Part shown: positions 25,328 through 32,086 of the stretch, piece after piece
How positions within the stretch are numbered: the first letter of the stretch is position 1
Layout: each line of letters opens with the position of its first letter
From: an uncultured Prevotellaceae bacterium
Lineage (GTDB): Bacteria; Bacteroidota; Bacteroidia; Bacteroidales; Bacteroidaceae
Length of the DNA stretch: 41,724 nucleotides
Assembly (NCBI GenBank): GCA_902794405.1
Contig: CADBHI010000014.1
Location: forward strand, 1-41,724
Direction: 5' to 3'
Notes under the pieces: model-generated
The model's database searches: none
What the model saw: only the letters and a program-made list of their open reading frames with translations
Told to the model about the DNA's origin: nothing
Position numbers and translations under genes: made by a program

Positions 25328-25368
25328 AACTTCTTGCTTTGGCGCTGGCCAGAAGCAAGAAGTTTTTT
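25328..25368 (+). terminator. Rho-independent terminator after the Rpn nuclease gene
   Basis: AACTTCTTGCTT (25328-25339) pairs with AAGCAAGAAGTT (25353-25364), a perfect 12-base stem with a 13-base GC-rich loop, followed by four more T. It lies 36 bases after the stop codon. Confidence 0.85.
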
Positions 25369-25566
25369 GGCGATTCATCGAATCGCGGATGCAAAGACAC
25401 GAACTTTCGGTGAATTGACCGCCGAAAATGAATAAAAAAAGCAAAAACGGGGCAAATTATTCGAATTAATGTACGCGTGAAGCGTTGCCGACTCAGCAGA
25501 ATGATGTGTAATGGCACTCAAATATTTGTGATTATCGAACTACTATACTACAATTTTTGCATTTTA

Positions 25567-25648
25567 GGGTGTCAGGGTGACAGAACGCCGATGTACAGGG
25601 CATCTGCACCCTTTTTTGAGGGTGACAAGGGTGACAGGAGGGTGACAG
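25567..25648. repeat. GGGTGACAG repeat cluster
   Basis: GGGTGTCAGGGTGACAG (25567-25583) and GAGGGTGACAAGGGTGACAG plus GAGGGTGACAG (25619-25648) flank a short ATGTACAGGGCATCTGCACCC segment. The 25292-25785 spacer also holds the terminator above, a GGGGTACCCC palindrome near 25677, and one arm of a candidate flanking repeat at 25737. No gene was recognised in it; the 70-residue frame at 25477-25689 is translated repeat DNA. Confidence 0.8.
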
Positions 25649-25736
25649 CTGCACTTTGCGTAAAAAAGGTGTCTTTGGGGTACCCCTGAAGTGCTCCACA
25701 CAGAGGGATTAAGTGCCACTAAAGTGGGAATGAGGC

Positions 25737-25750
25737 ACCAAGTTGCAGGG
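25737..25750 (+). repeat. Left copy of candidate cassette-flanking direct repeat
   Basis: ACCAAGTTGCAGGG matches ACCGAGTTGCAGGG at 26816-26829 (13 of 14), same orientation; GTAG and TTATT follow in both, after slightly different spacers. The two copies bracket the three-gene cassette. It could be a dispersed repeat rather than an insertion scar. Confidence 0.5.
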
Positions 25751-25785
25751 CGTAGTAGTTATTCGGTGAGTTGATTGTTTGGAGG

Positions 25786-26007
25786 TTAAGCCACTCTCGC
25801 CTTTTTCAATTCGTTGTCGAGGAAGCTGTACACGTAGCCGGGGCTCTGATAGTAGAAACCAGTGGCGTCGCGCTGCAGGCGCTGGTAGGTTTCGCTGTTG
25901 ATGACAGTGGAGAGGGCCTGCTCCATCGTGAGGTCGGGCTGGTCGGCTACAAGGCGCAGGGCAAGGTGCTTCACCATGTCGAGTTTCATCTGTTCTTTTT
26001 CGTTCAT
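25786..26007 (-). CDS. Small hypothetical protein, third gene of DUF3791/DUF3990 cassette
   Basis: The 73-residue protein starts MNEKEQMKLDMVKHLALRLV and ends in a YYQSPGYVYSFLDNELK-like tail. It is predicted helical and soluble, with no motif I can assign. Its ATG (26007) overlaps the TGA of the DUF3990 gene by four bases, so it is translated with it. Because it is short, charged and coupled to an enzyme-like gene, it may be an antitoxin or accessory partner; that is inference. A longer frame starting at 26238 exists but its extra part is the DUF3990 gene in another frame, so 26007 is preferred. Confidence 0.75.
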   Translation of the reverse strand: MNEKEQMKLDMVKHLALRLVADQPDLTMEQALSTVINSETYQRLQRDATGFYYQSPGYVYSFLDNELKKARVA

Positions 26008-26477
26008 AGCCGTTTCAGGATTTTGATGGCACGCTCGGTGCCGAAGAAATACTGGAAGGTAATGCCCTTCATGTTGCGCAGATTGTGAACAAGCGTCTGC
26101 AGGTCGATGGTGCCGTTCTCGAACTTCCAGAGCTGCACGCCCACGCGGTCGTTGGCGATGGGGCCGATGACGATATCGTAGTCGTGGGCAGGCTCCGGGC
26201 CGGCGTTGTTTCGGTTCAACAAGATAAACTTGGCCCACTCTTCCGTGTAGTCGTCGAAGCGCAGGACTCGCAGGCTGTTCATCTGCTCTTCGTCGGCCTC
26301 AAAGGTGAGGACGGTGGGTGTGCCAGTCTCAAGCTGCTCTACCTTAGTCTTCGCCATAACCATAGCTTGGGTGTACTCGCGACTGAGGTAGAAACCTTGG
26401 CCGAAGTCCTTGTTGGGCTTCGACTTGCAGAGGTCAATCTCACCGAATTCGGCGTTGGTGCCGTGGTAGAGTATCAT
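26004..26477 (-). CDS. DUF3990 domain protein, ADP-ribosyltransferase-like
   Basis: The 157-residue protein starts MILYHGTNAEFGEIDL and continues DFGQGFYLSREYTQAMVMA (about 24-42). YHGT (residues 4-7) and GFYLS (28-32) are arranged like the first two active-site blocks of ADP-ribosyltransferases, the fold to which DUF3990 belongs. NAD-dependent transfer is therefore possible; target unknown. I chose ATG 26477 because it begins at the conserved block and has an AAAGGAGG site nine bases before it (26487-26494). ATG 26504 is also in frame but would overlap the DUF3791 gene by 31 bases. It overlaps both partners by four bases (ATGA). No membrane segment or signal peptide. Confidence 0.82.
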   Translation of the reverse strand: MILYHGTNAEFGEIDLCKSKPNKDFGQGFYLSREYTQAMVMAKTKVEQLETGTPTVLTFEADEEQMNSLRVLRFDDYTEEWAKFILLNRNNAGPEPAHDYDIVIGPIANDRVGVQLWKFENGTIDLQTLVHNLRNMKGITFQYFFGTERAIKILKRL

Positions 26478-26698
26478 ATCAGCGCCCCTCCTTTCCTGTG
26501 ACAATATTCGGCCATGTCGCTGACCATCGACTGGAACGACTGCGTGTGGCAGTAGTCGTAGTGCTCGTCGACGAACTTGATGGCGCCAAAACGGCTCAGA
26601 TAGTTGAACGCCTGCTTGAGCGTCAGCCCAAAGCGCCGCCCAAACTCAGTGGCGAAGATAAGTGTCCACTCCATCTTGTCTGTAAAGCTGTTTGCCAT
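26474..26698 (-). CDS. DUF3791 domain protein, first gene of the cassette
   Basis: The 74-residue protein (MANSFTDKMEWTLIFATEFG ... SRFGAIKFVDEHYDYCHTQS ... SMVSDMAEYC) matches the DUF3791 pattern: a helical N-terminal half with a LTLKQAFNYLSRFGAI segment and a conserved FVDEHYD(Y) centre. DUF3791 genes are frequently adjacent to DUF3990 genes, as known from genome neighbourhoods. Its TGA overlaps the DUF3990 ATG (26474-26477). A TACCTTTG -7 box lies 38 bases upstream at 26736-26743. A role as antitoxin or target-binding adaptor is plausible but unproven. Confidence 0.82.
   Translation of the reverse strand: MANSFTDKMEWTLIFATEFGRRFGLTLKQAFNYLSRFGAIKFVDEHYDYCHTQSFQSMVSDMAEYCHRKGGALI
26487..26494 (-). 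promoter_or_regulatory. Strong Shine-Dalgarno site before the DUF3990 start
   Basis: AAAGGAGG on the minus strand, nine bases before ATG 26477, inside the 3' end of the DUF3791 gene. Such a site is unusual in Bacteroidetes, where most genes here show none, and it decides the start of the DUF3990 gene. Confidence 0.65.
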
Positions 26699-26735
26699 AG
26701 TCTATATTGTTTTATGAATTGTCTGATACTCGTTG

Positions 26736-26743
26736 CAAAGGTA
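26736..26743 (-). promoter_or_regulatory. -7 box for the DUF3791/DUF3990 cassette
   Basis: TACCTTTG on the minus strand fits TAnnTTTG, 38 bases before ATG 26698. No clear TTTG at -33. One promoter for all three overlapping genes is implied. Confidence 0.6.
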
Positions 26744-26815
26744 AACAAATAATATGTAATAATACGCAATCCGAAGGAAAAAGTGACAAAGTTTAACGTA
26801 AAAGCGGGCGAAGGT

Positions 26816-26829
26816 ACCGAGTTGCAGGG
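26816..26829 (+). repeat. Right copy of candidate cassette-flanking direct repeat
   Basis: ACCGAGTTGCAGGG, 13 of 14 identical to 25737-25750 and in the same orientation. It lies between the cassette promoter and the 22-base palindrome array. Confidence 0.5.
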
Positions 26830-26849
26830 AGTTTGCCGTAGGGTTATTA

Positions 26850-26937
26850 CCGTTTGCGTATGCCCAAACAACCGTTTGCGTATACCCAAACAACCGTTTG
26901 CGTACGCCCAAACGACCGTTCGCGTATACGCAAACGC
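26850..26937. repeat. Four tandem 22-base near-palindromic repeats
   Basis: Four units of exactly 22 bases (26850, 26872, 26894, 26916), consensus CCGTTTGCGTATRCCCAAAC plus two bases. The last unit contains CGCGTATACGC and the idealised unit GTTTGCGTATACGCAAAC is a perfect 18-base palindrome. There are no unique spacers, so this is not a CRISPR. It could be a protein-binding array or a chain of hairpins. Confidence 0.9.
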
Positions 26938-26966
26938 TGTTGTTGAATATTTTTGAGGGGCACCCA

Positions 26967-27007
26967 GGGGGCACCTTAGGGGCACGGTTTTTAGGCAAGG
27001 TGCCCCC
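26967..27007. repeat. GGGGGCACCTT inverted repeat
   Basis: GGGGGCACCTT (26967-26977) pairs perfectly with AAGGTGCCCCC (26997-27007) around a 19-base loop that has a further GGGGCAC. There is no T tract on either side, so it is not called a terminator. The rest of 26699-27078 is AT-rich with no gene. Confidence 0.75.
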
Positions 27008-27078
27008 AAATAAGAATCTGATAAACAGATGATTAACTCGATTTAGGGGCAGGGGGGCACACTTTTTTCTTTTTTTTA

Positions 27079-28488
27079 CTAGATATATACCTGCTGCGCC
27101 GGCCAGTTGACCAGCATCAGCTGATTGGTAGCACGTGTAAAGGCGGTATAAAGCCAGTGCAGATAGTCGGGCGTCAGCATGTCGTCGGTCATATAGCCCT
27201 GGTCTATGTAGACATGTGACCACTGGCCGCCCTGTGCTTTGTGGCAGGTAACGGCATAGGCGAACTTCACCTGTAAGGCATTATAGTAGCGGTCTTCCTT
27301 TAGTTTCTTTATTCGGTCAGCTTTCAAGGGAACATCCTGATAGTCTTCCATGATACGGTCATAGAGCTGTTGTTGCTGCTCACGCGTTAGCGATGGTGAC
27401 TCTGACATAAGGGTATCAAGCAATACGGTAGCCGTGAGCTCATAGTCATCGTAGTCGGGGAACTGCAACGTGACATCAGCAAACCGAAAGCCGTACTGCT
27501 CATGAACGTTACGTACTCGCTGCACGGTTGCAATGTCACCATTAGCGATAAAACCTTCTTTCAGCCAATAGTAGTTATTCTTTACTATCATCAGCTGATC
27601 GCCACGGCATAGTTCATCTTCACGGTCGAGAACGGTGGAGCGAATGCCTTGATTATAAACGTTTGCCCGTTTGTTGGAGCGGGTAATGACAATCGTGTCG
27701 TCTTGTCCAGCCCGACTATAGCTCGATGCCAAAGACTCTATCAGCTCGTCGCCTGGCACGATGTGTATGTCGGGGAAGCCGTTAAACCTGATCTTTGGCA
27801 GTTGTATCTGTATGTCGACATTGATCATCTGGCGTACAACTGTGGCGTTATAGAGGATGCCCGATTCCTGCGACTGGCGGAGCACTTCGTTAAGGCTGGC
27901 CTCATAAACCGTCATGCCGTAGGAACGGATGACCGAGGCCATGAGTGCAGGACTGCCTTCCTCACCAATCGGCGGCAATTGTGCGGCATCACCAATGAGC
28001 AACAGCCGGCACCCGTTGTCGGCCCCATAGACAAATTCCATGAGGTCGTCGAGCAGGCAGCCCGAACCGAAAGCCGACTCACCTAACCCCTGATTGCTAA
28101 TCATGGAGGCCTCATCAACAATAAACAAAGTGTCTCGCTGCAGATTAACATTGAGGTTAAAAGCAGACATGTCGCCTGCAGTACGCTGACGATAAATACG
28201 ACGATGGATGGTATAGGCAGGAGAGCCGGCATTCAGCGAGAAGACCTTGGCCGCACGACCAGTCGGTGCCAGCAATACCATCTTCTGTTTCAGGGTTGCC
28301 AGCGTACGCACAAAAGCACCAGCCAAGGTAGTCTTACCAGTACCTGCCGAGCCACGCAGAATCATGACTGACCTGGAATTCCGGTCGGTCATAAAGTCGG
28401 CAAACACGCTGGCCGCCCGTTCCTGTTCTGCCGTCGGTGGAAAGCCAAAAGTGCGTAAAATGCAATATTTTAGCTCATCGTCTATCAT
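27079..28488 (-). CDS. RecD-like (superfamily 1B) DNA helicase
   Basis: A 469-residue ATP-dependent helicase related to RecD/Pif1. Walker A is RGSAGTGKTT (45-54), followed by APTGRAAKVF (motif Ia), FIVDEASMI (Walker B, 122-130), LIGDAAQLPPIG (motif III) and the C-terminal TCHKAQGGQWSHVYID (motif V region) and YTAFTRATNQLMLV (motif VI). It lacks the long N-terminal domain of RecD2, so it is the short Bacteroidetes form. Likely unwinds DNA ends or replication intermediates 5' to 3' (family inference). It has its own promoter at 28520-28527, divergent from the DUF3822-rsmD unit. Confidence 0.9.
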   Translation of the reverse strand: MIDDELKYCILRTFGFPPTAEQERAASVFADFMTDRNSRSVMILRGSAGTGKTTLAGAFVRTLATLKQKMVLLAPTGRAAKVFSLNAGSPAYTIHRRIYRQRTAGDMSAFNLNVNLQRDTLFIVDEASMISNQGLGESAFGSGCLLDDLMEFVYGADNGCRLLLIGDAAQLPPIGEEGSPALMASVIRSYGMTVYEASLNEVLRQSQESGILYNATVVRQMINVDIQIQLPKIRFNGFPDIHIVPGDELIESLASSYSRAGQDDTIVITRSNKRANVYNQGIRSTVLDREDELCRGDQLMIVKNNYYWLKEGFIANGDIATVQRVRNVHEQYGFRFADVTLQFPDYDDYELTATVLLDTLMSESPSLTREQQQQLYDRIMEDYQDVPLKADRIKKLKEDRYYNALQVKFAYAVTCHKAQGGQWSHVYIDQGYMTDDMLTPDYLHWLYTAFTRATNQLMLVNWPAQQVYI

Positions 28489-28505
28489 TATTCAGTTTTT
28501 TTTTG

Positions 28506-28513
28506 TACTTTTG
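28506..28513 (+). promoter_or_regulatory. -7 box for the small peptide-DUF3822-rsmD unit
   Basis: TACTTTTG fits TAnnTTTG on the plus strand, only six bases from the minus-strand -7 box at 28520-28527, so the two promoters face across the same few bases. Confidence 0.6.
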
Positions 28514-28519
28514 CCGACG

Positions 28520-28527
28520 CAAAGATA
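28520..28527 (-). promoter_or_regulatory. -7 box for the RecD-like helicase gene
   Basis: TATCTTTG on the minus strand, 32 bases before ATG 28488. Transcription would begin near 28514, inside the plus-strand -7 box. Confidence 0.7.
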
Positions 28528-28543
28528 CAAAAATATATTGAAT

Positions 28544-28636
28544 GTGATTACAAACAAGGTAATAAATATTATTCTGGCCTTGATTGCAGTAGCTTTACTG
28601 GCTATCTGCGTTTTAAGCATCGCATCAGGAAGCTAA
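28544..28636 (+). CDS. Possible 30-residue single-pass membrane peptide
   Basis: From GTG 28544 (or TTG 28538) to TAA 28636 the frame gives a lysine-containing start and a hydrophobic helix (IILALIAVALLAICVLSIAS), a typical single membrane span. It lies 31 bases after a -7 box and 13 bases before the DUF3822 gene. No ATG start is present, so it may be a leader rather than a gene. Function unknown. Confidence 0.4.
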   Translation: MITNKVINIILALIAVALLAICVLSIASGS

Positions 28637-28649
28637 GAAGTAAAACGAT

Positions 28650-29462
28650 ATGAGCATCGAACTGAACCCCCAAAAGGAGCGCATTATCATCCGAATCGGA
28701 CAGCGTCACCTGTCGTTTGCCACAATAAGCAAAGGAGAGGAAGAGAACATGATTACGTATGAACCATACGTGATAAAGAGTGGCATCTCAATAGCTGCCA
28801 ACCTTCGTGAGGCCCTAAAGAGTGCCGAGCTATTCAAGACTGGCATCAAAAGGGCTCTGGTGATGCTTGACTCACCAGTACTGCTGATTCCCGTTGAACA
28901 GTTTGAGGAAGGAACGATGGAGGACATGTATAATCAGTCGTTTCCTCACAAAGAGCCGATTGGGTTACTTTATAATGTACTGCCAGAACTCAATGCCGTA
29001 GCCGTGTTTGCTATCAACAAGGATCTGAAGACGGTGCTTGACGATCATTTTGCCGACTTGCGGATTTCAACCTTGATGGCTCCTGTATGGAAGCATCTTC
29101 ACTACCGTTCATTCACGGGAGCTCGCGGCAAACTATATGGCTATTTCCATGACCGAAAGCTCGACGTATTCTCATTCCATCAGAACCGTTTCAAGTTCAG
29201 CAACCAGTTTGACGCTAAAGGAGCCCACGACGCATTGTATTTCCTGCTTTACGTCTGGCGCCAGCTGCTGTTTGATGCCGAACAAAATGAATTGCACTTA
29301 GTGGGTGAACTGCCTCATCAGGAATGGTTGGTAGGCGAACTTCGCAAATATCTGCAGAATGTTTACGTCATCAATCCCTCCGCAGAGTTCAACCAAGCTC
29401 CGGCAACCAAAGTTGAAGAAATGCCCTTCGACTTGATTACACTATTCACAAAAGGAAGATAG
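28650..29462 (+). CDS. DUF3822 family protein
   Basis: The 270-residue cytoplasmic protein starts MSIELNPQKERIIIRIGQRH and has the family landmarks ALVMLDSPVLLIPVEQF, YNQSFPHKE, NVLPELNAVAVFAINKDL and HLVGELPHQEWLVGELRKY. DUF3822 is a Bacteroidetes family whose two-lobed fold resembles the actin/FtsA-PilM class; no activity is established. It is almost always next to rsmD in this phylum, and here rsmD starts 33 bases after its stop, so the two are probably one unit. No signal peptide or membrane span was seen. Confidence 0.88.
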   Translation: MSIELNPQKERIIIRIGQRHLSFATISKGEEENMITYEPYVIKSGISIAANLREALKSAELFKTGIKRALVMLDSPVLLIPVEQFEEGTMEDMYNQSFPHKEPIGLLYNVLPELNAVAVFAINKDLKTVLDDHFADLRISTLMAPVWKHLHYRSFTGARGKLYGYFHDRKLDVFSFHQNRFKFSNQFDAKGAHDALYFLLYVWRQLLFDAEQNELHLVGELPHQEWLVGELRKYLQNVYVINPSAEFNQAPATKVEEMPFDLITLFTKGR

Positions 29463-29494
29463 CGCAGCCATTATTCCAAATAAAGAAAAGAAGG

Positions 29495-30025
29495 ATGAGG
29501 ATTATCACCGGAAAATATAAGGGACGCCACTTCGACATTCCACATTCGTTCAAGGCGAGACCGACGACGGACTTTGCCAAAGAAAACATCTTTAATGTGC
29601 TGACGCAGTATGTGGACTTGGAGGAAGCCGCTGCACTGGACCTCTTTTCCGGTACAGGCAGCATCTCGCTCGAACTGCTTTCACGAGGTTGTTCAACGGT
29701 GGTTAGTGTCGAGATGGACAGAGACCATCACCGTTTTATCTGTGAATGCCTGAAGAAATTAGGAGACGTCCACTGCACCCCTTTAAGGGCCGATGCCTTT
29801 CGTTTCATCAAAAGCTGCAAAAAGCAATTTGACCTTATCTTTGCCGACCCGCCCTACGCGCTGAAGGAGCTGCCCACTATTCCCGACCTCATTTTTGAGA
29901 AGGGGCTACTGGCTGAAGGCGGCATCTTTGTCTTTGAGCATGGCAAGGACCACGACTTCACCCAACATCCGCACTTCATCGAACATCGCAGCTACGGTAG
30001 TGTCAACTTCTCACTGTTCAGGTAA
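29495..30025 (+). CDS. rsmD: 16S rRNA (guanine(966)-N(2))-methyltransferase
   Basis: Methylates N2 of G966 in 16S rRNA of the small ribosomal subunit using SAM. Length 176 residues, usual for the family. MRIITGKYKGRHFDIP is the conserved N-terminus, RPTTDFAKENIFNVL follows (22-36), the SAM loop is DLFSGTGSISLE (49-60) and the catalytic motif is DPPY (118-121). It follows DUF3822 as in other Bacteroidales. It converges on cls with an 11-base gap and no visible terminator. Confidence 0.95.
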   Translation: MRIITGKYKGRHFDIPHSFKARPTTDFAKENIFNVLTQYVDLEEAAALDLFSGTGSISLELLSRGCSTVVSVEMDRDHHRFICECLKKLGDVHCTPLRADAFRFIKSCKKQFDLIFADPPYALKELPTIPDLIFEKGLLAEGGIFVFEHGKDHDFTQHPHFIEHRSYGSVNFSLFR

Positions 30026-30036
30026 AAAAAGCACTA

Positions 30037-31479
30037 TCACATCAGCGGCGCCAGCAGGCGGATGAAGCTTTCAGCCAGTCGAACCATGAATTTGGGCCTT
30101 ATTCGGTGGGGCAGCGAAGTCAACGGTACCGACTGCGCCTCATCGTTAAGGAAAATCTGTTTCATCCTGAGAGCAACATCCTTGCCGTAGAAGAAAGCGT
30201 TGGCCTCGAAGTTGTTTTCAAATGAACGGAAGTCGAGGTTCGTGGAGCCACAGGTCGAGATATTGTCGTCGCAAACCATCAGTTTTGAGTGGAGGAAACC
30301 TGCCGAATAGAGATTCACCTTGATACCAGCCTCTACAGCTTCACGCAGGTAGCTGCGACCCGCCCACTCAGCAAACCAAGCGTCGTTCTCGATAGGAGCC
30401 AAAATGCGGACATCGATGCCGCTGGCTGCTGCCGTCTTCAATGCAAAAAGTACTGATTCGGTAGGCAGGAAATAGGGCGTCTCAATATAGACGTAGCGTT
30501 TAGCTGCATGGATGACCCACACAAAGCCTTGCATGATTTCCGGATAGGGAACCACCGGACTGCTGGTAACAATCTGTAGAAGTGAACCGCTCGCCATTGT
30601 TTCACCATGCTTTTTCGCCTCTATCCTATTAGGATAATATTTGCGGTCGTTGAGCAACGTACGGTCTGCAAAATACCAGTCAATCAGGAAGGCCCGCTGC
30701 AGGGCATAGACTCCTGTTCCCGTCATGCGTACCATTGTATCGCGCCAAGGTTGGCCATTTGTTCCTTTCACATAGCGCAGGGCGATATTCATTCCACCCA
30801 TAAAGCCTGTCACGCCGTCAATGACAATCAGCTTGCGGTGGTTGCGATAGTTCACCTTGCTGGTAAACGACGGGAAGCGAACGGGCAGGAATGTAACCAC
30901 CTCAATACCTTCCTCACGCATGCGTTCAAAAAACTCATTCTTCACACTCCAGCATCCCACGTTATCGTAGATGACACGCACCTCGACACCCTCACGGGCT
31001 TTATCAATCAGCATGTCGGCTATCAGATAGCCCAGCGCATCGTCCTCGAAGATATACATGTCGAGATGGATATGGTTCTTGGCACCGGCAATAGCCGACA
31101 ACAAGGCGGGAAAGAACTGATAGCCGTCGGTGTATACCTCTACCTCGCTACCCTTGAATGGCAATGAAAGACTCTGGTTGATAAACAGATCGATAACCGG
31201 TTTATACTCGTCAGGCAACTGTAAGTCCTGCTGTTCAACGAAGCCAAGCATGGACCGCTTCGACAACTCGTCGAGCGAGCGCTGGCTCACCATGCGTTCC
31301 TTACGGGTGTTAACGCCAAAGAACAGGTAGAAGACAATGCCCACTATCGGCACGAACCATATCACCAGCGTCCACGCCATTGTCTTTGCCGGCTGACGGT
31401 TGTCCATCACTACATGAACAACTGCCAACACTACAATGATGTAGTAGACAATGACTAATATGAGGTTTAGTTCGTGCAC
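30037..31479 (-). CDS. cls: Cardiolipin synthase (phospholipase D family)
   Basis: Makes cardiolipin by transferring phosphatidyl groups between phosphatidylglycerol molecules at the inner membrane. The 480-residue protein has two N-terminal membrane segments (LILVIVYYIIVVLAVVHVVM; WTLVIWFVPIVGIVFYLFF) and two PLD active sites: HRKLIVID (H214, K216, D221) and HSKLMVCD (H397, K399, D404). GMNIALRY and GSTNLDFRSFENNFE are the strands after each. It begins at the base after the queE stop, so it is at the end of the dnaG-queD-queE-cls group. Confidence 0.94.
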   Translation of the reverse strand: MHELNLILVIVYYIIVVLAVVHVVMDNRQPAKTMAWTLVIWFVPIVGIVFYLFFGVNTRKERMVSQRSLDELSKRSMLGFVEQQDLQLPDEYKPVIDLFINQSLSLPFKGSEVEVYTDGYQFFPALLSAIAGAKNHIHLDMYIFEDDALGYLIADMLIDKAREGVEVRVIYDNVGCWSVKNEFFERMREEGIEVVTFLPVRFPSFTSKVNYRNHRKLIVIDGVTGFMGGMNIALRYVKGTNGQPWRDTMVRMTGTGVYALQRAFLIDWYFADRTLLNDRKYYPNRIEAKKHGETMASGSLLQIVTSSPVVPYPEIMQGFVWVIHAAKRYVYIETPYFLPTESVLFALKTAAASGIDVRILAPIENDAWFAEWAGRSYLREAVEAGIKVNLYSAGFLHSKLMVCDDNISTCGSTNLDFRSFENNFEANAFFYGKDVALRMKQIFLNDEAQSVPLTSLPHRIRPKFMVRLAESFIRLLAPLM

Positions 31480-32079
31480 TTATTTGAATCCTATGAGTTT
31501 GTGGGTCTGTAGTGAGAGCCGCCACTGCGGGTGTTCCTTGATATAGTCTATACACCTATTTATTATTATAGCATTACGCTCTGCGTTGCCAGTATCGCAG
31601 GGCTGTAGGTATAATATCGGTGAAAGACGGAGGGTAGAGGGTGAAGGGAGATATGTCTCAGGGACAGTATCCTCGTCGAACACCACTTTCACCTCATCTG
31701 GTAATCTCCATCCACTCTCCACCTTCCACTTTTCACCAGAAATCTTCGGCGATACCGTCAGCCAGTCAAGATTCTTGGGAGCCGGGCGCGTACCATTACT
31801 TTCCATCGCCACCTCGAAGCCATACTGATGAAGCAGGTCGACGAAAGCCTCGTCTACCTGCAACGTTGGCTCGCCACCAGTCAGCACGGTGAAACGGGCA
31901 GGATAGGTACTGATGGAGGCAACAATCTCTTCTGCCGTCATCTCGCGATACGTATCAAACTCCGTGTCGCAGAACGAACAACGAAGATTGCAGCCCGCAA
32001 AACGGATAAACACCGCCGCCCGTCCTGTATTATGACCTTCGCCCTGCAGCGAATAGAAGATATCGTTTACCCGATACAT
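31480..32079 (-). CDS. queE: 7-carboxy-7-deazaguanine synthase (radical SAM)
   Basis: Converts 6-carboxytetrahydropterin to 7-carboxy-7-deazaguanine in queuosine synthesis; the queD product is its substrate and queD is the neighbour. The [4Fe-4S] cysteines are C30, C34 and C37 (AGCNLRCSFCDTE), followed by LTGGEPTLQVDEAF (67-80) and MESNGT (92-97). Two short dispersed repeats are read in frame: GEKWKVESGWR (about 115-125) and TYLPSPSTLRLSP (about 142-154). They sit in the loops on either side of VKVVFDED and likely leave the core intact. The protein is 199 residues, somewhat longer than usual by about these inserts. Confidence 0.93.
   Translation of the reverse strand: MYRVNDIFYSLQGEGHNTGRAAVFIRFAGCNLRCSFCDTEFDTYREMTAEEIVASISTYPARFTVLTGGEPTLQVDEAFVDLLHQYGFEVAMESNGTRPAPKNLDWLTVSPKISGEKWKVESGWRLPDEVKVVFDEDTVPETYLPSPSTLRLSPILYLQPCDTGNAERNAIIINRCIDYIKEHPQWRLSLQTHKLIGFK
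31620..31650 (-). repeat. In-frame dispersed repeat 2 in queE
   Basis: GTGAAAGACGGAGGGTAGAG and GGTGAAGGGAG: purine-rich GGTGAAGGG/GGGTAGAGG units, read as LPSPSTLRLSP on the minus strand. Confidence 0.7.
31709..31737 (-). repeat. In-frame dispersed repeat 1 in queE
   Basis: CCATCCACTCTCCACCTTCC and ACTTTTCACC: the same CCACTATCCAC/CCACCATCCAC style as the 13265-13350 array, read as GEKWKVESGW. Confidence 0.7.
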
Positions 32080-32086
32080 TGATTCT

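Noticed and set aside
25477-25689. 70-residue frame in the repeat-rich spacer
   Set aside because: Most of it is translated GGGTGACAG repeat (GCQGDRTP, EGDKGDRRV) and there is no promoter or family match.
26850-26937. CRISPR-like repeat array
   Set aside because: The 22-base units are directly adjacent with no unique spacers and no cas genes are nearby.
26967-27007. Terminator for the helicase gene
   Set aside because: The stem is perfect, but there is no T tract on the minus strand, and it is more than 70 bases past the stop codon.
26623-27223. Minus-strand frames of 128 and 173 residues across the 22-base array
   Set aside because: They are translations of the tandem palindromes and the 3' end of the helicase gene in another frame.
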